NCBI GenBank assembly: GCA_001660395.1
Contig: LXWE01000006.1
Span: forward strand, 62,001 to 126,000
DNA length: 64,000 bases
From: Alteromonadaceae bacterium XY-R5
GTDB lineage: Bacteria; Pseudomonadota; Gammaproteobacteria; Enterobacterales; Alteromonadaceae
Direction: 5' to 3'
The translations under genes were made by a program, and so were the position numbers. Below the pieces are notes generated by a model. It searched no databases, had not been told where the DNA came from, and saw nothing but the letters and a program-made list of their open reading frames with translations. Positions 57,678 to 64,000 of this stretch are shown one piece after another. Numbering within the stretch: position 1 is the first letter of the stretch; the number at the start of each line of letters is the position of its first letter.

Positions 57678-58619
57678 ATGACCCATAAAATTATTTTAGA
57701 TACCGATCCGGGTATCGATGATGCTATGGCAATCTTTTTTGCCTTCCAACATCCTGAAATTGAAGTGCTTGGCCTGACAACCGTATACGGAAACGTACCT
57801 GTCACCATGTCTGCACACAATGCATTGGTACTGTGTGAAATGGCAGGTGAAAACGTGCCAGTAACCAAGGGTGTTGGTATGCCTTGGGTTGGTAAAGAGT
57901 CTGGATACGCGCATTTTGTGCATGGCGACAATGGCTTTGGCAATGTACCAGTCAACTCCCCTAAAGGTGAATTAGACCCCCGTTCTTCTGCGCAATTTAT
58001 TGTCGACATGGCCCGCAAGTACCCAGGTGAAGTGACGCTGGTTGCTATCGGTCCTTTGGGTAACCTGGCACTGGCATTGCGCCTGGAGCCTGAACTGCCA
58101 AAGCTGGTAAAGCAGGTTGTGATTATGGGTGGCGCTGCGTTCGTCCCTGGTAACGTCACCCCAGTTGCTGAAGCCAACATCTGGAATGATGCCTATGCGG
58201 CAGAAATCGTGTTTGCAGCTGACTGGAAACTGACCATGTTCGGTCTGGACGTGACCCTGTCGACGTCTTTCAATCAGGAATTCCTGGATAAATTGGAAAG
58301 CCTAAACCCAACACTGGGTGGCTTTGTGAATCAAACCTCTCAGTTCTACATCGATTTCTATTCAGCGAATCGTGAAGACCGAGTATGTTTCTTCCACGAC
58401 ACTATGCCACTGGCTTACCTGGTTCAACCAGAACTGTTCAAGATTGTCAGCGGTAACGCGCGCGTATCTACTGATCCACTGAATATCGGCCAAACCACAG
58501 TGGCGCCTCCGGGTACCACCGCCAGCCCGGAATGGTTAAATGCCAAAAGTATTGAAGTCGCAGTGGGCGTAGATGAAGCTAAGCTAAAAGCCCTGTATTG
58601 CGAGACTTACGCACAATAA
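57678..58619 (+). CDS. Nucleoside hydrolase (IunH family)
   Basis: A 313-residue cytosolic N-ribohydrolase that splits nucleosides into base and ribose. The calcium-binding N-terminal motif is ILDTDPGIDDAMA, with D8, D10, D14 and D15. VTLVAIGPLGNLALAL and VVIMGGAAFVPGNVTPVAEANIWNDA supply further substrate and metal contacts. There is no signal peptide. Base preference (purine or pyrimidine) is not clear. Codon use is biased towards CTG, GGT and CGT, so it may be well expressed. It is co-transcribed with the ribokinase gene. RpiA further downstream would use the resulting ribose 5-phosphate. Confidence 0.93.
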   Translation: MTHKIILDTDPGIDDAMAIFFAFQHPEIEVLGLTTVYGNVPVTMSAHNALVLCEMAGENVPVTKGVGMPWVGKESGYAHFVHGDNGFGNVPVNSPKGELDPRSSAQFIVDMARKYPGEVTLVAIGPLGNLALALRLEPELPKLVKQVVIMGGAAFVPGNVTPVAEANIWNDAYAAEIVFAADWKLTMFGLDVTLSTSFNQEFLDKLESLNPTLGGFVNQTSQFYIDFYSANREDRVCFFHDTMPLAYLVQPELFKIVSGNARVSTDPLNIGQTTVAPPGTTASPEWLNAKSIEVAVGVDEAKLKALYCETYAQ

Positions 58620-58633
58620 CTTACTGCCATTTT

Positions 58634-58671
58634 CCTCTCAGGCATTTGCTTTTTTAACAAATGCCTTGAGG
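58634..58671. terminator. Hairpin after the nucleoside hydrolase gene
   Basis: CCTCTCAGGCATTTG (58634-58648) pairs with CAAATGCCTTGAGG (58658-58671), with one bulged base. The T-run lies in the loop rather than after the stem, so it is not a standard rho-independent terminator. It may pause RNA polymerase or protect the upstream message. Confidence 0.4.
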
Positions 58672-58693
58672 ACTGGGGCGCTTATGCCACAAT

Positions 58694-58720
58694 AAGGTTA
58701 ATAAATAACACGTTAACCTT
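58694..58720 (+). promoter_or_regulatory. Inverted repeat directly before the hybrid kinase start codon
   Basis: AAGGTTAA (58694-58701) and TTAACCTT (58713-58720) form a perfect 8-bp inverted repeat ending five bases before the ATG. No other Shine-Dalgarno-like sequence lies near the start, and the only AAGG is inside the repeat. It could be an operator, or a fold that hides or repositions the ribosome site. Confidence 0.45.
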
Positions 58721-58725
58721 GGCAG

Positions 58726-60351
58726 ATGATAAGCGCTCCTATTCCCCTTGATGAAGATCAACGCCTTCAAACGTTATGCGATTATCAGCTTCTGGATACC
58801 GAGGCTGAGCAGGCTTTCGACGATCTGACTCAACTAGCCTCTCAGATTTGCCAAACGCCTATCGCGTTAATTAGCCTGATAGATAAAGACCGCCAGTGGT
58901 TTAAAGCCAAAGTCGGATTAAACGCCAGCGAAACCCATCGAGATTTGGCCTTTTGTAGCCATGTTGTCTACACCAGCAAGTTCTTACAAGTACAAGATAC
59001 CCTGCAGGACATCCGCTTTTTTGATAATCCTCTGGTAACTGGGCCTCCGCATATTCGCTTTTACGCAGGAACTCCGCTAATTGCGCCCAATGGTCATATT
59101 TTGGGCACGCTGTGCGTTATCGATACCAAACCGAATGGCTTGAGTGAACAGCAGGTATTTGCGTTAGAAGTGCTGGCCCGCGAAATCATTTCGCAATTAG
59201 AGTTGCGCGAGAACATTAAGACCTTGAATCAGGTCAGCCAGCACAAAAGTGACTTTATCTCTAATATGAGTCACGAACTGCGCACGCCCCTGAACGCTAT
59301 ATTAAGCTTTACCGAATTGCTGAAGCTAAACCCGCAGCAGATTTTCAACCATCCCAAATATTTAGAGCACATTGAATATAGCGCCCGCCTGCTGCTTAGC
59401 CTGGTAAACACCCTGCTGGATATAGGCAAAATCGAAGAAGGTAAAATGGAGCTTTTACCTAAACTCATTGATTGCCAATATTTTTTCGCTCAAATCAGTA
59501 GCCTGATGCAAGTCAAGGCGGAAGCCAAAGGCGTACACTACTCCGCACATATAGATACTGATTTACCTGAATATTTGTTCATGGATGAAGAGAAACTCAG
59601 TCAGATCCTGCTGAATCTATTAAATAACGCGATTAAATTCACGCCAGCAGGCAAGTCGGTACGTTTTATGGTGATGTCAGAAAACCAGTCACTAAAGATT
59701 GTGGTGGAAGATAAAGGTGTGGGGATCAGTAAAGAGGATCAAAAGCGTCTGTTCAACAAATATGAGCAACTTGGCCGTCTTCCGGGCCGAAATGAAGGTA
59801 CAGGACTTGGTCTTAGCATTTGCAAAAGCCTGATAGAACTATTTAAAGGCCAAATAAACTTGCGCAGCACGCCGGAAATAGGAACTCTCATCCAGGTCAG
59901 TATTCCCGTCCCTATGGTCACGCCCGAAACCTCAAACAGTCTGAAAATTCCAGTGAATGCCAGAGCTCTAAACACCCAATATCGCCCGGGTTGCAAGATT
60001 TTAGTAGTTGAAGATAACAGTATTAATCGCGAAGTTGCCGTTGCCATATTCGACCAGCTTGGCCTGAGCATAGACATGGTCGAAAGCGGCGAAGCGGCGT
60101 TACAGCAAGTCGCCAATGCACAGTACAACTATGACTTAATCTTTATGGACTTACACTTGCCGGGTATCGATGGCCTTGAAACATCTCGACGTTTAAAACA
60201 GTATCAGCCAGCGTTAACCATTGTGGCACTGTCGGCAGATGTGTTAGCGTCATCACGCGACACCAGTGAGACACCATTTGCAGATTTCTTGACCAAACCC
60301 ATAGAGTTGCCTCAACTGATTCGCGTTCTGAATCATTATCTAAGCGGTTAA
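58726..60351 (+). CDS. GAF-domain hybrid histidine kinase with receiver
   Basis: A 541-residue soluble hybrid kinase. A GAF domain (about 20-165) follows the family's typical start PLDEDQRLQTLCDYQLLDTE. HisKA has FISNMSHELRTPLNAILS with H183. The HATPase domain (about 285-400) has LLNLLNNAIKFTPAG, DKGVGIS and GTGLGLSICKSLI. The receiver (about 425-540) has VEDN and acceptor D475 in FMDLHLPGIDG. There is no membrane segment and no output domain. The ATG fits the family N-terminus but lacks a normal ribosome site. It is 13 bp before fthC and may be co-transcribed with it. Confidence 0.92.
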   Translation: MISAPIPLDEDQRLQTLCDYQLLDTEAEQAFDDLTQLASQICQTPIALISLIDKDRQWFKAKVGLNASETHRDLAFCSHVVYTSKFLQVQDTLQDIRFFDNPLVTGPPHIRFYAGTPLIAPNGHILGTLCVIDTKPNGLSEQQVFALEVLAREIISQLELRENIKTLNQVSQHKSDFISNMSHELRTPLNAILSFTELLKLNPQQIFNHPKYLEHIEYSARLLLSLVNTLLDIGKIEEGKMELLPKLIDCQYFFAQISSLMQVKAEAKGVHYSAHIDTDLPEYLFMDEEKLSQILLNLLNNAIKFTPAGKSVRFMVMSENQSLKIVVEDKGVGISKEDQKRLFNKYEQLGRLPGRNEGTGLGLSICKSLIELFKGQINLRSTPEIGTLIQVSIPVPMVTPETSNSLKIPVNARALNTQYRPGCKILVVEDNSINREVAVAIFDQLGLSIDMVESGEAALQQVANAQYNYDLIFMDLHLPGIDGLETSRRLKQYQPALTIVALSADVLASSRDTSETPFADFLTKPIELPQLIRVLNHYLSG

Positions 60352-60364
60352 TTTCGAGGTAGAC

Positions 60365-60946
60365 GTGGACAGACAACAACTTCGGCAGCAGTTTCGTCAG
60401 AGCCGTCGTTCATTAAGTACAGCACAACAGCAACACGCTTCTGAACAACTGAGCATTCAACTGTTATCTCTTGCTACATCCCGACGGCCCGAGCATGTCG
60501 CTTTATACCTGGCAAATGACGGAGAAATTAGTCCGGCGCATTTTTGTCAGCAACTTTGGTCACTTGGCATCAAGACCTATTTGCCCGTTTTGGATCCGAC
60601 CCGTCCAGGGTTTCTACTTTTTGTAAACTTTCACTCTCAAAGTCCAATGCGAATGAATAAGTACGGCATTAGCGAACCTGATCCGCTCGCCAACTCTCAT
60701 ATCCTGGTAAATGCACTCGACTGGGTATTGGTTCCCTTGGTGGCATTTGATGCGCAAGGTAACCGTTTGGGAATGGGCGGTGGCTATTATGATCGCACGC
60801 TCGCACAACTCGGCTTAACGGATTCGCCCACCAGGATATTTGGCCTTGCGCACGACTGTCAGCAAGCGGCTCAACTCGATAGTCAGGATTGGGATATACC
60901 CATGCAAAAAATTATTACACCAACACAAGTTTTTGACTACGCCTAA
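60365..60946 (+). CDS. fthC: 5-formyltetrahydrofolate cyclo-ligase
   Basis: A 193-residue ATP-dependent enzyme that converts 5-formyltetrahydrofolate to 5,10-methenyltetrahydrofolate (YgfA in E. coli). The N-terminus has [13 protein letters not shown], the middle [13 protein letters not shown], and the ATP/folate loop is [18 protein letters not shown]. The start is GTG at 60365 with a GAGG site. In E. coli ygfA is co-transcribed with the 6S RNA gene. Here the two are 3.8 kb apart, with three genes between them. rpiA follows on the same strand. Confidence 0.94.
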   Translation: MDRQQLRQQFRQSRRSLSTAQQQHASEQLSIQLLSLATSRRPEHVALYLANDGEISPAHFCQQLWSLGIKTYLPVLDPTRPGFLLFVNFHSQSPMRMNKYGISEPDPLANSHILVNALDWVLVPLVAFDAQGNRLGMGGGYYDRTLAQLGLTDSPTRIFGLAHDCQQAAQLDSQDWDIPMQKIITPTQVFDYA

Positions 60947-60996
60947 GGCCATTGCGCTATACTCATGGCCCAAATTTAACCACGATGAAATTGGTC

Positions 60997-61653
60997 ATGA
61001 CCCAGGACGACAAAAAAAAGGCTGCCGCATGGGCCGCTCTGGAATTTGTAGAAAATGATGCCGTAATCGGCGTAGGTACAGGTTCAACCGTCAACCACTT
61101 TATTGATGCTCTGGCAACAGTCAAAGACAAGATCGCTGGCGCCGTTTCCAGCTCGGAAGCATCCACCAGCAAACTAAAAGCATTAGGTATCGAAGTATTC
61201 GATCTCAATAGTGTTGACCAGTTCGACATTTATGTAGATGGTGCTGATGAAATTACCGAACACAAGCACATGATCAAAGGCGGCGGTGCCGCCCTGACGC
61301 GCGAAAAAATCGTGGCGGCTGTGGCAAAGAAATTTATTTGCATTATTGATGACACCAAACAAGTGCCCATTCTCGGTGATTTCCCACTGCCAGTTGAAGT
61401 CATTCCTATGGCTCGCTCTTATGTGGCCAGAGAAATCGTCAAACTGGGCGGCGATCCAGAATATCGTCAGGGTGTGGTAACAGATAATGGCAACGTGATT
61501 CTGGACGTTCATAATATGAAAATCCTCAATCCTGTCGAACTTGAACGCCAGTTGAATAATATTGTCGGTGTTGTCACCAACGGAATCTTCGCAATGCGTG
61601 GCGCCGATGTTGTGCTGGTGGGCCGCGAAGATGGCGTGCAGAAAATCAGCTAA
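60997..61653 (+). CDS. rpiA: Ribose-5-phosphate isomerase A
   Basis: A 218-residue enzyme (E. coli RpiA is 219) that interconverts ribose 5-phosphate and ribulose 5-phosphate. Motifs are [17 protein letters not shown] (phosphate loop), [11 protein letters not shown] (catalytic Asp), [14 protein letters not shown] (catalytic Lys and Glu) and [13 protein letters not shown] at 60997 gives the family N-terminus MTQDD. ATG at 60985 would add four residues, and neither has a strong ribosome site. It lies 50 bp after fthC. A terminator follows. Confidence 0.96.
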   Translation: MTQDDKKKAAAWAALEFVENDAVIGVGTGSTVNHFIDALATVKDKIAGAVSSSEASTSKLKALGIEVFDLNSVDQFDIYVDGADEITEHKHMIKGGGAALTREKIVAAVAKKFICIIDDTKQVPILGDFPLPVEVIPMARSYVAREIVKLGGDPEYRQGVVTDNGNVILDVHNMKILNPVELERQLNNIVGVVTNGIFAMRGADVVLVGREDGVQKIS

Positions 61654-61660
61654 TTTTTGA

Positions 61661-61700
61661 TAACAGGCTCTTTTCTCGACAAAAGAGTTCTGTTATTTTT
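61661..61700 (+). terminator. Rho-independent terminator of rpiA
   Basis: AACAG-G-CTCTTTT (61662-61674), a CTCGAC loop, then AAAAGAG-TT-CTGTT (61681-61694) and ATTTTT. Inner stem of seven pairs, outer stem of five, then T-run. Confidence 0.75.
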
Positions 61701-61708
61701 AGCAGTAT

Positions 61709-61724
61709 AGACGTCCAAACGTCT
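61709..61724. promoter_or_regulatory. Palindrome upstream of serA
   Basis: AGACGT-CCAA-ACGTCT is a perfect 6-bp inverted repeat, 41 bases before the serA ATG and eight bases after the rpiA terminator. It is a plausible operator; no known regulator was matched. Confidence 0.3.
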
Positions 61725-61764
61725 TAAAGGCGTTAAGCAAGTAACTTTAACCACGGATTTTTAC

Positions 61765-62994
61765 ATGAGCAAAGTGTCCTTACCCAAAGATAAAATTAAG
61801 ATATTACTCTTAGAAGGCGTACACCAAAGCGCCCTGGCGACCCTTAAATCCAACGGTTATACCAACATTGAGTACCTGAAAACGTCTCTGCCAGAAGACG
61901 AACTGATTGAGAAAATCAAAGACGTACACTTTATCGGTATTCGCTCGCGCACACATATTAGTGCGAACGTAATTGAAGCAGCCCAAAAATTGGTTGCGGT
62001 AGGGTGTTTCTGTATCGGTACGAACCAGGTCGATCTGGAAGCTACCAAGAAACGTGGTATTCCAGTGTTTAACGCCCCCTTCTCTAACACCCGTTCAGTG
62101 GCTGAACTGGTTTTGGGACAATTAATTATTCTTCTGCGTGGTGTGCCTGAGCGTAATGCCAAAGCCCATCGCGGTGAATGGGATAAGAGTGCTAATGGTT
62201 CATATGAAGCGCGAGGCAAAACACTGGGTATTATTGGTTACGGCCACATCGGTACTCAGTTAAGTATCCTGGCAGAACACCTGGGTATGAAGGTGAAGTT
62301 CTACGATATCGAAGATAAGCTGGTGCTGGGTAATGCTACTCAGTTAAAAACCATGAAAGAGCTGTTAAACAGCGCCGATGTTGTGACGTTACATGTACCG
62401 GAAACCGCTTCCACCCAAAACATGATTGGTGCTGCTGAACTGGCTGAAATGAAGCCTGGGGCCATTTTGATCAATGCAGCCCGCGGCACAGTGATCGATA
62501 TTGATGCACTGGTTGAAGCCCTTGAAGCCAACAAGCTTTCCGGCGCAGCCATTGATGTATTCCCTGTGGAGCCAAAATCAAATAACGAAGAATTCTTATC
62601 GCCTCTGCGTAAGTTCGATAATGTTATTCTGACGCCACACGTAGGCGGCAGCACCCAGGAAGCACAGGAAAACATCGGGATTGAAGTCGCTGGCAAACTG
62701 GCGAAATACAGCGATAACGGTTCGACCCTGTCCGCAGTTAACTTCCCTGAAGTATCTCTGCCAGAACATACCGGCCGTTCACGTTTGTTACACATCCACG
62801 AAAACCGCCCTGGCGTTCTGACTCAAATCAACCAGGCATTTGCAGAAAAAGGCATCAACATTTCCGCCCAGTACCTGCAAACATCCGCAGATATTGGTTA
62901 TGTGGTCATTGACGTTGATACAGATGATGCCGATGAAGCTTTGCATCAGTTACAAAGCATTCAAGGCACGATCAAGACCCGTATCCTGCATTAA
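61765..62994 (+). CDS. serA: D-3-phosphoglycerate dehydrogenase
   Basis: A 409-residue NAD-dependent enzyme, first step of serine synthesis (E. coli SerA is 410). The NAD-binding motif is LGIIGYGHIGTQLSILAEHLGM (near 153-174). Catalytic residues lie in INAARGTVID (Arg), VFPVEP (Glu) and TPHVGGST (His). The C-terminal ACT domain (about 335-409), HENRPGVLTQINQAFAEKG, binds serine for feedback inhibition. Its place after rpiA, on the same strand or nearby, is common in gammaproteobacteria. Its own promoter probably lies after the rpiA terminator. Confidence 0.97.
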   Translation: MSKVSLPKDKIKILLLEGVHQSALATLKSNGYTNIEYLKTSLPEDELIEKIKDVHFIGIRSRTHISANVIEAAQKLVAVGCFCIGTNQVDLEATKKRGIPVFNAPFSNTRSVAELVLGQLIILLRGVPERNAKAHRGEWDKSANGSYEARGKTLGIIGYGHIGTQLSILAEHLGMKVKFYDIEDKLVLGNATQLKTMKELLNSADVVTLHVPETASTQNMIGAAELAEMKPGAILINAARGTVIDIDALVEALEANKLSGAAIDVFPVEPKSNNEEFLSPLRKFDNVILTPHVGGSTQEAQENIGIEVAGKLAKYSDNGSTLSAVNFPEVSLPEHTGRSRLLHIHENRPGVLTQINQAFAEKGINISAQYLQTSADIGYVVIDVDTDDADEALHQLQSIQGTIKTRILH

Positions 62995-63010
62995 TTCGCT
63001 TTAGCGCAGC

Positions 63011-63038
63011 AAAAAGCCACCTCACTCGGTGGCTTTTT
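63011..63038. terminator. Bidirectional rho-independent terminator between serA and the M1 peptidase gene
   Basis: AAAAAGCCACC (63011-63021), TCACTC loop, GGTGGCTTTTT (63028-63038). The 11-pair stem ends in A/T runs on both sides, so it serves both convergent genes. Confidence 0.93.
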
Positions 63039-63050
63039 ATTATCTTCGCA

Positions 63051-64000
63051 TCACTCTTGTTTTGCGGCCTTTTGTTGCTGCTGCCACACTTTATAATCAT
63101 CAATATACTGACGATGACGCAGTACTTTTTGTCCGGGATCAACTTTGAGTTTTTGTCCGGTTTTTAAGGTCAGCACCCCACTGCCGTTATCCATTGTCAA
63201 CTTAGTTAATTGACCGTCGATGGTTACCTCCAACGGCATTGGAAACGGCGTACTGGTATCCCAACGCAGCTGCACCTGATTCCCTTGAGAGATCATTTTC
63301 AGCTCAGGTAAATCGGCCTGATACAAGTACACATTAAAAAACCAACTCATATCTCGCTTCATGGTATCGCTAACAATTTTAACAAAATCCTGAGTACTGG
63401 CATATCGAGGTTTAAGCATGCTTGGATGCGGTGTGTCACTACCATAGACCAGTTCGCGTACAGCACTAAAGAATCGCTTATCGCCCATATATTCACGCAG
63501 GGTATGTAAAATAAGCGCTCCTTTGATGTAGATATCCATGCCTGGGCCCGTTTCTTCCCGGTACACTTCTTCTTCAAATTTACTGCTGCCAGACACCATA
63601 GGTACCCGGTTTCTTAACCCCAGCCGCATTTCATAGAGCTGAGCCTTATAGGCCATGTCTCCCCACAAATATTCGGCATAGAGTGGTTGCATATAGGTGG
63701 CAAAACTTTCATGTAACCAGAAGTCATCCCAATCTTTATTCGTTAACTGATTACCAAACCACTCATGGGCTAATTCATGCTGAAGTAAATCATCATAACC
63801 GTATTTCGATTTGGCAAAATCATTACCGTAGGCATTAATAGTTTGATGTTCCATGCCTTTATGCGGCGTATGAACAGCTGCCATTTTCTCACTGGAAAAT
63901 GGATACGGACCAATCATGTCTTCGAAGAAACTCAGCTGTTGTGGAAATTCTTTAAACAGCTCTCGGGCTTGAGTTTCTTCACCACGCAGATACCAAAATT
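63051..64000 (-). CDS. M1-family aminopeptidase, C-terminal part, cut by the window edge
   Basis: The minus-strand frame stays open from the stop at 63051 to the window end (316 codons visible). The internal ATG at 63917 is not the true start, because the family sequence continues upstream (FKEFPQQLSFFEDMIGPYPF). The gluzincin zinc motif HELAHEWFG and the downstream Glu of WLHESFATYMQPLYAEY are present, about 19 residues apart, as required. The part after it (GPGMDIYIKGALILHTLREY and DFVKIVSDTMKRDMSWFFNVYL) is the M1 helical region. The C-terminus ends in a short Gln/Lys-rich tail. The visible part fits short M1 enzymes lacking the large HEAT-like domain. The signal peptide status is outside the window. 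Confidence 0.92.
   Translation of the reverse strand, partial: FWYLRGEETQARELFKEFPQQLSFFEDMIGPYPFSSEKMAAVHTPHKGMEHQTINAYGNDFAKSKYGYDDLLQHELAHEWFGNQLTNKDWDDFWLHESFATYMQPLYAEYLWGDMAYKAQLYEMRLGLRNRVPMVSGSSKFEEEVYREETGPGMDIYIKGALILHTLREYMGDKRFFSAVRELVYGSDTPHPSMLKPRYASTQDFVKIVSDTMKRDMSWFFNVYLYQADLPELKMISQGNQVQLRWDTSTPFPMPLEVTIDGQLTKLTMDNGSGVLTLKTGQKLKVDPGQKVLRHRQYIDDYKVWQQQQKAAKQE

Overview
The window looks like the chromosome of a marine-type gammaproteobacterium of the order Alteromonadales. This is inferred from gene content and order: the ygfB-pepP-ubiH-ubiI cluster divergent from 6S RNA, fthC-rpiA-serA, glnE near hldE, a FadE-type acyl-CoA dehydrogenase, and an exosortase A (XrtA) exopolysaccharide locus with its PrsK/PrsR regulators. 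No tRNA, rRNA, insertion sequence, prophage or CRISPR array was found. Coding density is high. By eye the base composition is near the mid 40s in percent GC, AT-richer in the exopolysaccharide genes and GC-richer in the SMC-like operon.

Layout. 1-8787: XrtA-type exopolysaccharide locus. On the minus strand lie a cut-off exosortase, a polysaccharide deacetylase and a polyprenyl sugar-1-phosphate transferase. On the plus strand lie an export lipoprotein, a chain-length protein, a tyrosine autokinase and an outer-membrane barrel. An ExeA-like ATPase closes the block. 8929-22497: housekeeping and signalling genes (hldE, a hemolysin III family protein, a GIY-YIG protein, a Cache chemoreceptor, glnE, a TcpQ-like protein, lpxL, a large hybrid kinase, a DUF3081 protein, a small barrel). 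22716-27462: a lipoprotein and a three-gene RND / LolA-like / outer-membrane barrel operon. 27777-35701: fadE behind a FadR-like site, tdk, a cysteine-rich small protein, two chemoreceptors and two membrane proteins. 35714-41246: a three-gene SMC-ATPase operon resembling condensin/Wadjet complexes. 41694-44499: a chemoreceptor without a large sensor domain, an NIT-like membrane protein and a periplasmic binding protein, apparently one cassette. 44492-46947: a histone-deacetylase-like hydrolase and a ParA plus ribbon-helix-helix pair, separated by an AT-rich gap holding an orphan minus-strand terminator. 47014-50422: PrsR and PrsK. 50485-56091: a FabH-like synthase and ubiI-ubiH-pepP-ygfB. 56366-62994: 6S RNA, ribokinase, nucleoside hydrolase, a hybrid kinase, fthC, rpiA and serA. 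63051-64000: part of an M1 aminopeptidase.

How genes work together. The first block builds, extends and exports a polysaccharide. PrsK/PrsR, about 39 kb away, are the family's expected sigma-54-type regulators, but no PEP-CTERM substrate protein is encoded here. Ribokinase and nucleoside hydrolase form a ribose-salvage pair whose product, ribose 5-phosphate, is the substrate of RpiA a few genes downstream. HldE and LpxL serve lipopolysaccharide. UbiH and UbiI serve ubiquinone synthesis. The least explained blocks are the SMC-like operon, the split chemoreceptor cassette, the ParA/RHH pair and the RND operon.
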